DNA of 64,000 bases. Source: JAOABP01 sp964590395. Lineage in GTDB: Bacteria > Hydrothermota > Tepidihabitantia > Tepidihabitantales > Tepidihabitantaceae. Location of the stretch: the NCBI GenBank assembly GCA_964590395.1, contig CAZPVT010000005.1:186001-250000 (forward strand). The letters run 5' to 3'. The translations under genes and the position numbers were made by a program. The notes under the pieces are model-generated. The model saw only the letters and a list, made by a program, of their open reading frames with translations, did not search any database and had not been told where the DNA came from. Below, piece by piece: positions 25,651-33,829 of this stretch. Position 1 is the stretch's first letter. The number at the start of each line of letters is the position of its first letter.

Positions 25651-27474
25651 TTAGCGCCGGCGCTGTATCGCGGTAAGGGCGGTGCGTGCACCGTCGTGAT
25701 TTGGATCAAGTTTCAGTGCAAGGTTGAGATATTGTTCAGCGGTGGCAAGGTCGTTCAGGCTGATATATACCAAGCCGATGAGATAATCGATTTCGGGATT
25801 AGTGGGATCAAGTTGCCGGGCGAGTTGATAGTAGTTCAGGGCGAAAGAGAAGTCGCGCCGGGCGATGGCGATCCGGGCAGCGGCAAGATAGGTGAGGGCA
25901 CGGACTGATGGTAGGTCTGGAGCGGTAGCGAGGAATTTTTTAAACTCCTGTTCTGCTTCTGCGGTGTGGCGCATTCCTGCGTAGGTTTCAATCAGACTAT
26001 AGCGGGCAGAGTAGTTGTGTGGGTCGAATTGTAGCGCAGTCTGGAAGGCGGTTATTGCCGGTAGGGCTTTTTTATTCTCTATGTAGAGGTTGCCAAGTTG
26101 GGTCCAGGCTTGAGCAGTGTAGGTGCGCCGATTTACTGGAATCAGGTTGATGGCAAGGTAAATTAGGAGTGTAGCGGTCAGGAGCAGGGCGAGATTTTTT
26201 AACCGTCGCTGGGAGAAGAGACGGTAGAGTTGTTCAATGGAGTAGCCGGCGAAGATGAGGAGAAATGGTAGAACCGGTGCTCGGAGTCGGGAAAGGACAT
26301 AGAATAGGAGTGAGGAGGAGAGATAGCCGGCGATGAATATATAAAGCGGAAACAACCTGGTACGGTTTTGCCAGGAGAGAATTATCCCGATAAGCGCTAG
26401 GGCAAGGCTGATGCCGAAGTTAATAAAGGCAATTTTTAATGGCAGGGAGAACGGCAGGATGATTTCAAGGTAGTAGTTGTTGGGAATTTCATAATTGGCA
26501 AAAAAAAGTAGTAGTTTGCGCGCGAGAAGCTTTAAGTACTGAAATGGATGTTTAAATATGAAATTTATGCCCTGTTTCAGCCAGTAAAAAGATGCCTGGG
26601 ACCAAGTGAGTTCTTCGCCGTTAATAAATTTTGCCACCCTTTTTAGTCGTTCGTGGGAGAAGCCGAAGCCGGGGTCAAGTTCTTTTGAGGGTTGCCAGGT
26701 GCCGTCTGCCGAGGGATTGTTGCCGAAATAGAAGTTGATGCCAGCGTGGGCAGTAAATATGACTGGATCGCGGGCGACAAGATAGTTGCGCATCGGAATA
26801 ACAGCAATGACCAGCGCGGTTGTTAAAATGAAGTTACTGAGTGGTAGCCAATTTCCCCTCCGAAGTTTTAGTTGCCAGAGGATCAGGAGGGGTAAAAGAA
26901 TAAGCATTTCCGGGCGGCAGATAACCAGCAGTCCGTAGGAGATGCCAGCCAAGATGTATTGCCACCACTGTCCGGTAGAAAAGAGTAAAAGGTAGACGGT
27001 CAACAGGTTTAAGAAGATGGTCAGTTCTACATAAAGCAGGGTGAAGGAGTAAAATACTAAAACGCCGGTGAAAGCAAAGAGGCCACCGGCAATAAGTGCA
27101 ACTGTTCGGTTAAAAAGTTTATAAGTAATTTTCATCAATAAGACACAGGAGAGGGTAGCAAGTAGGGCTTGAAATATCTGGACGGGCAGGATGTTAGTTC
27201 CGAAGAGGGTATAAAAAAGCGCCAAAAGGTAGGGATAAAGCGGTATCAGGAAGAAGACATCTGAACCCAAAAAGTTGCCCTGGATTATCTCCAGTGCCCA
27301 GCGGTGGTAAGCCCAGGCGTCAACGATCTGGGGGGAGATTGTAGATAAAGGATGATATTGCATACTCTGGATAAACCAGATTCTGATACAAAGGGTCAAG
27401 AGAACGGGCAGGTAAGTAAAGAGCCGGTTTTTGAAACTGTTCGTTTGCCGGGAAGGGATTTTTCTTTTTACCAT
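25651..27474 (-). CDS. Membrane glycosyltransferase (PMT/ArnT-like) with C-terminal TPR repeats
   Basis: 607 residues. About ten membrane helices (residues 20-430) with the pattern of lipid-linked sugar transferases of the GT39/PMT_2 superfamily. An acidic/aromatic first loop (SPQIVDAWAYHRWALEIIQ, IPLYPYLLALFY) holds the Asp expected to be catalytic, and FGNNPSADGTW follows after about helix 7. The C-terminal 150 residues hold four TPR units (AWTQLGNLYIENKKALPAI, NYSARYSLIETYAGM, LNYYQLARQLDPTNP, AEQYLNLALKLDPNH). Such fusions probably glycosylate exported proteins. The open frame extends to 27561, but ATG at 27474 overlaps the upstream TGA by one base and is chosen. Last gene of the operon starting at 31769. 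Confidence 0.8.
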   Translation of the reverse strand: MVKRKIPSRQTNSFKNRLFTYLPVLLTLCIRIWFIQSMQYHPLSTISPQIVDAWAYHRWALEIIQGNFLGSDVFFLIPLYPYLLALFYTLFGTNILPVQIFQALLATLSCVLLMKITYKLFNRTVALIAGGLFAFTGVLVFYSFTLLYVELTIFLNLLTVYLLLFSTGQWWQYILAGISYGLLVICRPEMLILLPLLILWQLKLRRGNWLPLSNFILTTALVIAVIPMRNYLVARDPVIFTAHAGINFYFGNNPSADGTWQPSKELDPGFGFSHERLKRVAKFINGEELTWSQASFYWLKQGINFIFKHPFQYLKLLARKLLLFFANYEIPNNYYLEIILPFSLPLKIAFINFGISLALALIGIILSWQNRTRLFPLYIFIAGYLSSSLLFYVLSRLRAPVLPFLLIFAGYSIEQLYRLFSQRRLKNLALLLTATLLIYLAINLIPVNRRTYTAQAWTQLGNLYIENKKALPAITAFQTALQFDPHNYSARYSLIETYAGMRHTAEAEQEFKKFLATAPDLPSVRALTYLAAARIAIARRDFSFALNYYQLARQLDPTNPEIDYLIGLVYISLNDLATAEQYLNLALKLDPNHDGARTALTAIQRRR

Positions 27475-29405
27475 CAGGGAGCGAAGGGCAGTTGAACCAA
27501 AAGCAACAATGTGGCAATAATCAGGGTTACGAAGGTAACGAGAGCGCCCTTCCCAATCCACTGACGGAAGGTAATTGATTGGCCGGAGGTTTTTTCATAA
27601 GCACCAATTGCCACCAGATTAGCGCTCGAGCCGATCATCGTCAGATTGCCTCCATAACACCCACCGATTAAGAGACTCCACCAGAGAATAGAACTGTGAG
27701 GTAGGCCAATCTGAACAAGCGTTTTGACGATGGGTACCAGGGCAGCAACGATGGGCATATTGTCAACAAAACCGGAGGCGATACCGGAGAACCAGAGTAA
27801 AAGTATTAGGCTGGAACCGGTCAAGCCGGCTGGTCCAAGCCAGTGGGTGAATGGCAGTTGGTTTGCCACCTGAAGTAGAAGATAACCCAGTTTGGTAGTA
27901 ACGCCGGCATGTTCCAGACAGGCAGCGTTGGCGAAGAGGAACATAAAGAAGAGAATTGTCCACCAGTCAATACCCCTTTCAATTAACTGTTTGCCCCGTT
28001 CCTGTTCGCTGAAGATAACGAAGGCAAGGGCGACAACCGGTGCGGTAATGAGCATTGTGCCTTCAGTTAAACCTAGCCACTGCTCGAGTCGGGCATGGAG
28101 GACAATGGTGAGAATTACTGCGACAAAAACCGCTGCGCCTAACCGTAGTTCACCTCGTTTGATTTCACCTGTTGGCGAAATAGACGAGATGGATTGAATA
28201 TGCAACTGCTTTCGAAAGAGCAGGAGGCATAGAACTATGGCGATGACGCCAGCAATAACCGAAATCGGTGTTGCCCAGCGTAAAAAATCTTCAAAAGTCA
28301 GATTACCGGCGAAGGCGATGTAGACGCCAATCGGGTTACCGACCAGAGTTAAGGCACTGCCGACATTGGTGGCAAAAACCAGCGCCAGCAAATAAGGGAG
28401 CGGAGAGGCTTTAGCGCGGCGGGCAACTTCGGTTGCCAGACCGAAGGTAACAAGTATTCCAGACACCTCGCCGGCAAATCCTGATAGGAAAATTGAGAAA
28501 AGCATTAAGACGACCAGCAGTAATCCCGGGGAGTTGCCAGTGCGTCGGGCAACAGCGGTAACAATCACCCGGAATAGGCCAATATTCTCTAGCCATTTGA
28601 TCAGCGCCATCATTGCCATAATAAAAATCACGGTCGGGACTGACATATACTCAACCGCCAGTTCGATATCCATTACATTTGAAAACAGTAAAATGGCAAT
28701 GCTGACAGCCGCTAGGGCAACGCGGTAGCGCCAAAAAAAAATTGTGCCCAGAATCATTCCTAAGAAGATCGCGGTGGTGAATGCCTGATGGGTGAGATAG
28801 GGTTCGTGGTTGAATCTAATGTAGCCTAACTTTTCGTAGATGCCGGTGGCGGGCAGTTGGAGCGCAGGGAAAATTAATCTACCCAGCAAATAGGTGGTAA
28901 AGACGGCAAGTAAAAGCAGTATAAGTGAGCTATAACTGCGGAGAAAGTTAGGGGATGTTTCGTGGACAAGGTGGTGATAGAGAACGGTGGTGTTACTGGC
29001 AGAGAGCAATTGCTGCCGACGATGGGGCTGATGAAGCAAACGTGCAATTTCAGCGAGGAGGAAGAGATAGTCGGACCGTTGTTGCTCACTGGCGACAATC
29101 AGGCAAACCAGTTTTACCGGTTCACCGTCGACCGCTCGCCAGTCAACGCCTTTACGTATCCGTACAAATACCACCAGAGGCGTGGTGAGCGGAGTGGCAA
29201 GCAGTGCATGGGGTAGGGCGATACCATTGCCGACACCCGTAGTACCGGCTTTTTCCCGTTTATTGAGAAGGATAATTAGTTCGGTTGAATCGATACCATA
29301 ATTCCGTAGTTTTTCGGCAACCAGAGTAAAGAGCGCGTCTTGTGATTCAATCTCATTGATATCCCAAACCAGTTCCTGACGAAGGTATTGAGAAAGTTTT
29401 GTCAT
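27474..29405 (-). CDS. PTS EIIA domain fused to ArsB/NhaD-type ion antiporter (copy 2)
   Basis: 643 residues. Residues 1-150 form a fructose/nitrogen-type PTS EIIA domain with the phosphorylatable His66 in GIALPH. Residues 160-640 hold 11-13 membrane helices of the ion-transporter superfamily (ArsB/NhaD/CitMHS), with signature loops FAGEVSGILVTFGLA, TNVGSALTLVGNPIGVYIA, FVDNMPIVAALVP and GGNLTMIGSSANLVAIGAYE. By family it is an Na+/H+ antiporter or anion transporter, and the EIIA domain presumably senses phosphotransfer state. Paralogous along its length to 29832-31769. The pair flanks a Usp-like gene. No HPr or EI gene is visible in the window. Confidence 0.85.
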   Translation of the reverse strand: MTKLSQYLRQELVWDINEIESQDALFTLVAEKLRNYGIDSTELIILLNKREKAGTTGVGNGIALPHALLATPLTTPLVVFVRIRKGVDWRAVDGEPVKLVCLIVASEQQRSDYLFLLAEIARLLHQPHRRQQLLSASNTTVLYHHLVHETSPNFLRSYSSLILLLLAVFTTYLLGRLIFPALQLPATGIYEKLGYIRFNHEPYLTHQAFTTAIFLGMILGTIFFWRYRVALAAVSIAILLFSNVMDIELAVEYMSVPTVIFIMAMMALIKWLENIGLFRVIVTAVARRTGNSPGLLLVVLMLFSIFLSGFAGEVSGILVTFGLATEVARRAKASPLPYLLALVFATNVGSALTLVGNPIGVYIAFAGNLTFEDFLRWATPISVIAGVIAIVLCLLLFRKQLHIQSISSISPTGEIKRGELRLGAAVFVAVILTIVLHARLEQWLGLTEGTMLITAPVVALAFVIFSEQERGKQLIERGIDWWTILFFMFLFANAACLEHAGVTTKLGYLLLQVANQLPFTHWLGPAGLTGSSLILLLWFSGIASGFVDNMPIVAALVPIVKTLVQIGLPHSSILWWSLLIGGCYGGNLTMIGSSANLVAIGAYEKTSGQSITFRQWIGKGALVTFVTLIIATLLLLVQLPFAP

Positions 29406-29819
29406 TTAACCGTTGGGCATTAAAAGCAGGGGACAGGGCAGGTTAGGCAATAGTTCTTCCGGTAACTGATAGTCATGGTCGGCAAGTATACTTATGGGCA
29501 AAATAACCAGATCGCAGTGGGTGGTACTGGCAAGAAATTGGATATTGTCAATGGTGCTGAGCTGGGCAACTACCGAAGCCTTGACGCCTGCCTGTTTGAA
29601 TTCCTCTTCCAGTCGATAGATATTTTGCCAGCAGCGCCGTTCATAATTCTCAATGCGTACTACTTGACGGGTTGTGCCTTCCGTCCGGGATGGTGGGCAA
29701 TTAGCAACCGGGTTGATCGCGGTGATTAATACCGTGCTCTGTTGCTTTTGAACAAGTGTCAATACCTGATGTTTCTCTTCCTGTTTTTCGCTGATAATAT
29801 AAAGAATTCGTTCAAACAT
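29406..29819 (-). CDS. Usp-like (universal stress protein fold) small protein
   Basis: 137 residues. Alternating strand-helix pattern of the UspA fold: FERILYIISEKQEEKHQVL, TVLITAINP, VKASVVAQL, CDLVILPI, CPLLLMPNG. The ATP-binding G-2X-G-9X-G(S/T) signature near the C-terminus is absent (ISILADHDYQLPEELL instead), so nucleotide binding is doubtful. It lies between the two EIIA-antiporter genes, its stop abutting the second, 12 bases after the first. Context suggests a regulatory partner of the transporters. ATG at 29819 follows AAGGAG. Confidence 0.65.
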   Translation of the reverse strand: MFERILYIISEKQEEKHQVLTLVQKQQSTVLITAINPVANCPPSRTEGTTRQVVRIENYERRCWQNIYRLEEEFKQAGVKASVVAQLSTIDNIQFLASTTHCDLVILPISILADHDYQLPEELLPNLPCPLLLMPNG

Positions 29820-29831
29820 AATACTCCTTTT

Positions 29832-31769
29832 TTATGGGGCAAGTTTGATCTGAAAAAATAGAGCAAACGTGGCAAGCGTGAGGGCAACGACGGTTACGGC
29901 AATTCCTAATGGAAGCCATTCCCGAAATCTAATGTGCCGTCCGCTTGCCCGTTCAAATGCACCCACCGCTACTAAATTGGCAGTCGAGCCGATGACCGTC
30001 AGGTTGCCGCCGAAACACCCACCTAAAAGCAAAGCCCACCAGAGGATGGAAGAGTGGGGTATGCCGATGCGAATTAAATCCTTTACGACTGGCGCGAGGG
30101 CGGCAACGATCGGTAGATTATCTACAAAGCCGGAAAGAATTCCAGATAACCAGAGAAAAATTAAGGTGGCAGGCACGGTAATGGTCCCGGTGTTACCGGC
30201 AGTGCTGGCTGCCAGACGATGTAAGAGATACCCCAGTTTGGTTGTGACTCCGGTATACTCCAGACACGCAGCGTTGGCGAAAAGAAACATAAAGAAGAGC
30301 AGTGTCCACCAGTCAATACCCCTCTCCACCAGCACCCGCCCTTTTTCCTGTTCGTAAAAAACAATAAAACCGGTTACTGCCAGTGCGCTTGCTACCAGCG
30401 CGGTGCCATCTGCTAAGTTAAACAAGACTTCAATACGACGGTGTAGAGCAATGAGGGCGACAGTGACAATAAAGGTAATAATACCGGTGCGGAGTTTTGC
30501 CCGGTCAATAGTTCCGGTTGCCTCACCCAATTCCCGGGTATCAAGAGCATAACGGATACCCCAAAAATGCCGTCGATAAAAGAGCAAACATAGGCCTGCA
30601 ACAACTATTGCGGTAAAAATTGAAATTGGTGTTGCCCAACGCAGGAAGTCTTCAAATGACAATCCGCCGGCGAAGGCGATGTAAACACCAATCGGGTTGC
30701 CAATCAAAGTTATAGCACTGCCAACATTAGTAGCAAAAACCAGTGACAAGAGGAAAGGTACGAGGGGTGCTTTTGTACGGCGGGAGACCTCAAGGGCAAG
30801 ACCGAAAGTGACGAGGATGGCGGATACCTCGTCGGCAAAACCACCCAGTATAACCGAAAAACCCATCAGCAGTAAAAGCAGTAGCCACGGGATGCCTTTA
30901 ACCTTATCTACTGCTCTGACGACCACAAAACGAAAAACCCCGATGTTCTGTAGCCAACGAACGATAACCATCATCGCCATAATGAAAAGTATGGTAGGAA
31001 TCGACATAAATTTGACGGTATGTTCTAAATCCATAACACCCGTGATCAGGAGAATTCCCAGTGCCACAGCAGCAATCGCCACCCGGAAGCGCCAGAAGAG
31101 GAGTGTCCCCAGAACCATCGCTAAAAACAGTGTGATGGTGAGTTGCTGGCGGAAGAGCCATGGTTGTTCATTGAAGTGGAGGTAGCCAAGTTCATGATAG
31201 ACGCTACCCACGGGGAGGCGAATCATTGGTAAAACCAGTCGAGCAATTCCAGCTATCAATGCCACCAATGCGAAGAAAAAGAACAGGCGACGGTTACGGC
31301 GTAAAAATCCCAGATGAGGTGGGCGGGCAATGAGCGTTGATACGGTAGCAGCACTGGTGGCTTTGATTGCCGCGTTGCGTAGTTGCGGGGTATTTAAAGC
31401 CCGGGCAATCTCGGCAAGCATGTTGAGGTAGAGATTGTGATCTTTTTCTGAGGCAAAAAGAAAGATCAAAAGACGCACTGGTTCATTGTCAACCGAGTTC
31501 CAGTTAATCGGTTGTTTTAGTCGGACGACGATGGCGAATGGCTGCTGAACATTATTACTAATCACATGGGGTATTGCGATGCCATAACCGATACCGGTTG
31601 AACCAAGTTGTTCCCGTTCGGTTAGCTCTTTTACTAACGCCTCTTCGTTGGCCACCATACTGGCAGCGGCCAGATGGTGGGCGACACGGCGAAAGATTTC
31701 AGCCGCAGTTACATTTTCAGCAATGTCCAGTGCTAATTTATGCTGGACAAATTTTCCCAGGTTAATCAT
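29832..31769 (-). CDS. PTS EIIA domain fused to ArsB/NhaD-type ion antiporter (copy 1)
   Basis: 645 residues, same architecture as 27474-29405. EIIA domain at 1-150 with His68 in GIAIPH, then the ion-transporter domain with FADEVSAILVTFGLA, TNVGSAITLIGNPIGVYIA, FVDNLPIVAALAP and GGNLTVIGSTANLVAVGAFE. The two copies align without large gaps, so the pair arose by tandem duplication followed by insertion of (or around) the Usp gene. First gene of the operon. ATG at 31769 has no Shine-Dalgarno; a TTGACA-15-TAAGAT candidate promoter would leave an 11-base leader. The transported ion cannot be told from sequence. Confidence 0.87.
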   Translation of the reverse strand: MINLGKFVQHKLALDIAENVTAAEIFRRVAHHLAAASMVANEEALVKELTEREQLGSTGIGYGIAIPHVISNNVQQPFAIVVRLKQPINWNSVDNEPVRLLIFLFASEKDHNLYLNMLAEIARALNTPQLRNAAIKATSAATVSTLIARPPHLGFLRRNRRLFFFFALVALIAGIARLVLPMIRLPVGSVYHELGYLHFNEQPWLFRQQLTITLFLAMVLGTLLFWRFRVAIAAVALGILLITGVMDLEHTVKFMSIPTILFIMAMMVIVRWLQNIGVFRFVVVRAVDKVKGIPWLLLLLLMGFSVILGGFADEVSAILVTFGLALEVSRRTKAPLVPFLLSLVFATNVGSAITLIGNPIGVYIAFAGGLSFEDFLRWATPISIFTAIVVAGLCLLFYRRHFWGIRYALDTRELGEATGTIDRAKLRTGIITFIVTVALIALHRRIEVLFNLADGTALVASALAVTGFIVFYEQEKGRVLVERGIDWWTLLFFMFLFANAACLEYTGVTTKLGYLLHRLAASTAGNTGTITVPATLIFLWLSGILSGFVDNLPIVAALAPVVKDLIRIGIPHSSILWWALLLGGCFGGNLTVIGSTANLVAVGAFERASGRHIRFREWLPLGIAVTVVALTLATFALFFQIKLAP

Positions 31770-31786
31770 TTTCGCAATTCAGTTGG

Positions 31787-31813
31787 ATCTTAGGCATATT
31801 CGAGGAGTGTCAA
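31787..31813 (-). promoter_or_regulatory. Candidate promoter of the EIIA-antiporter operon
   Basis: Minus strand TTGACA (31808-31813), 15-base spacer, TAAGAT (31787-31792). Predicted start about 31780. A second TATAAT at 31821-31826 lacks a -35 box. Confidence 0.35.
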
Positions 31814-31869
31814 ATTACTGATTATATCGTATCCACGCAAAAGTTGTGCCTTCCGGTAACAAAACATGA

Positions 31870-32445
31870 TCATTGCAGCTCACTAAACCGGGGTTTAGCA
31901 AAAACCACCTGTCCTACGTCGGTATTGATCGCACCTTGGACCACTGCCTCTAGTTCCTGGCCCACGGCGTTGCCGGCGTTTTCTACCACCACCTTTATAC
32001 CACCTTCAAGATAGCCAATTCCCTCGTTACGTTCTTTGCCTTTTTTGGTAACTTTCACCTTGATGACGGTACCGGGTAGATAGGAGGGACGAAACAGTTC
32101 AAAAAGTTCTGTTGTGGTAACGACTACTAAGCCGTTGGCTGAGGTTTTTAGTTCAGGCTTGATGGTAATGATGGTTGCGCGGTGTTTGCGTGCGATGTTT
32201 AATAAGTCCTGGTTAGTTAGAATATCTGGGATGATTTTTAGCTCGAGTCCGTTGATCTTATTTAGTTGCTCAATATGTTCCTTTGCGCGCTGAATGGCAT
32301 AGTCAGTTTCTTCACCTCTGCTTTCCGGTTGCGGAAGCAGTAGTTTTCCCTGTAAGATGCCGAGTTGGAGAAACTTGATGATGCGCGGATCCGACAGGGT
32401 ATCCAAATCGATGATAAAGGTTTTGGGTTTTTTCCAAAAGAACAT
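31870..32445 (-). CDS. PIN-TRAM protein (YacL-like), catalytic site apparently degraded
   Basis: 191 residues. Resembles the soluble part of B. subtilis YacL: an N-terminal PIN-like region (FIIDLDTLSDPRI, LLNIARKHRATIITIK) and a C-terminal TRAM domain (PGTVIKVKVTKKGKERNEGIGYLEGG..VVEN, DVGQVVFAKPR). The membrane helices of YacL are missing. In the PIN part the first Asp (LDT) remains, but the family's TND motif reads TIK and the middle acidic segment is shortened, so nuclease activity is doubtful. RNA binding through TRAM may remain. The open frame begins at 32505; ATG at 32445 with AGGAGG is chosen. Directly downstream of radA, as yacL is in Bacillus (where disA lies between). Confidence 0.8.
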   Translation of the reverse strand: MFFWKKPKTFIIDLDTLSDPRIIKFLQLGILQGKLLLPQPESRGEETDYAIQRAKEHIEQLNKINGLELKIIPDILTNQDLLNIARKHRATIITIKPELKTSANGLVVVTTTELFELFRPSYLPGTVIKVKVTKKGKERNEGIGYLEGGIKVVVENAGNAVGQELEAVVQGAINTDVGQVVFAKPRFSELQ

Positions 32446-32470
32446 AAAATCCTCCTCGTAATAATAATGA

Positions 32471-33829
32471 TCATTTTTTGAGTTTAAGAAACGCAAGCGC
32501 CGCATTGACCGAGTCTACCGGTACGGCAGTTAATCCACTGATCTTCGGCTGACTGCTGAGAACGGGTAACAGTGCTTTTCTGAACCCCAGACGACGTGCT
32601 TCATTGAGCCTTGCGGCGATGCGCGCTACTGATCTAATTTCTCCCGCCAGACCAACTTCGCCGATGAGGACGATGTCCTTGGGTAACGGTACATTAACTA
32701 GTGCTGAAGATAATGTACAGATAACGCCCAGGTCAACTGCCGGTTCAGTCAGTTTTAATCCTCCGGCGACATTGAGAAAGATATCCCGGTTGCCTACGCG
32801 GATACCCGCCCGGCGTTCCAAAATACCTAGAAGCAATGTCAAACGTCGCAGGTCAAAACCAGTAGTGACACGCTGGGGGAGAGGGAAAGGTGTTGGAGCA
32901 GCAAGCGCCTGAACTTCCACCAGTAGTGGTCGGGTTCCCTCGAGCGTTACCACTACTGCAGATCCGGAGACATCGGGCCGGCGCTCAGCGAGAAAAAGCT
33001 CAGAAGGATTTGGGACCTCCACCAACCCGGTGTCAGTCATTTCAAAAACACCGATTTCGTTCGTCGGTCCGTAGCGATTTTTCACCGTGCGGACAATGCG
33101 ATAGTTCTGGGTGGATTCGCCTTCAAAATACAGCACGGTGTCGACCATATGCTCTAAGGTCTTTGGACCGGCAATTGCACCAAATTTTGTTACATGACCG
33201 ATAATGAAGACCGATAGGTGATGAGCTTTTGCTATTTTCAGTAATTCTCCGGTGCATTCACGTACTTGGGCAATACTACCCGGCGCACTAGTCAGTTCCG
33301 GATTGATTAATGTCTGAATGGAGTCAATTACCAGGAGTCCGGGTTTAGTTTGGTTTACTCCCGCAATAATTTCATCAAGGTCAACAGAGCACAATAGATA
33401 AAATTCTTCTGCTATGTCTTCCAGTCTTTGGGCACGCAAGCGGACTTGCTCACCTGATTCTTCACCGGTAACATATAACACAGGGATTTTTCTCCGGGCA
33501 ATCCTGATGCAAACTTGCATCAGGAGGGTAGATTTGCCGATGCCTGGTTCCCCGCCCAGAAGTAAAAGCGAACCGGGAACAATACCTCCGCCTAACACTC
33601 GGTCAAGTTCGTTGATACCGGTGCTAAGCCGGGTAACTGTTTGGAGTGAGATTTCGTTCAGCCGATAGATTTGGGTGGTTACGGTAATGGTTCGTTTCGC
33701 TTTGGTTTGTTTTTTCTCGGGAGTTTTTTCTTCCACCAAGGTATTCCATTCTCCACAATTCGGACATTTTCCAAGCCAACGCGGAGTCATATAACCGCAG
33801 TTTTGACAAACGAAATGAGTGGTTCTCAT
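32471..33829 (-). CDS. radA: DNA repair protein RadA (Sms)
   Basis: 452 residues, standard. Branch-migration helicase in recombination. Seen: N-terminal zinc ribbon CQNCG..CPNCGEW (Cys8, 11, 22, 25), Walker A GGEPGIGKST, Walker B LLVIDSIQT, the RadA KNRYG motif (VKNRYGPTNE), and the C-terminal Lon-like domain (NVAGGLKLTEPAVDLG, EVGLAGEIR). Its start lies one base from the dnaB stop. Confidence 0.97.
   Translation of the reverse strand: MRTTHFVCQNCGYMTPRWLGKCPNCGEWNTLVEEKTPEKKQTKAKRTITVTTQIYRLNEISLQTVTRLSTGINELDRVLGGGIVPGSLLLLGGEPGIGKSTLLMQVCIRIARRKIPVLYVTGEESGEQVRLRAQRLEDIAEEFYLLCSVDLDEIIAGVNQTKPGLLVIDSIQTLINPELTSAPGSIAQVRECTGELLKIAKAHHLSVFIIGHVTKFGAIAGPKTLEHMVDTVLYFEGESTQNYRIVRTVKNRYGPTNEIGVFEMTDTGLVEVPNPSELFLAERRPDVSGSAVVVTLEGTRPLLVEVQALAAPTPFPLPQRVTTGFDLRRLTLLLGILERRAGIRVGNRDIFLNVAGGLKLTEPAVDLGVICTLSSALVNVPLPKDIVLIGEVGLAGEIRSVARIAARLNEARRLGFRKALLPVLSSQPKISGLTAVPVDSVNAALAFLKLKK

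Noticed and set aside
25236..25908. Open frames on both strands (157 and 150 codons) in the gap between recJ and the glycosyltransferase gene
   Set aside because: Low-complexity Thr/Val content, no family resemblance and no ribosome site. They overlap repeat copy A and, on the plus strand, run into the antisense of a TPR gene.
31821..31849. TATAAT upstream of the EIIA-antiporter operon as main promoter
   Set aside because: No -35 box at 15-18 bases; the TTGACA-15-TAAGAT pair closer to the gene is the better candidate, though still weak.
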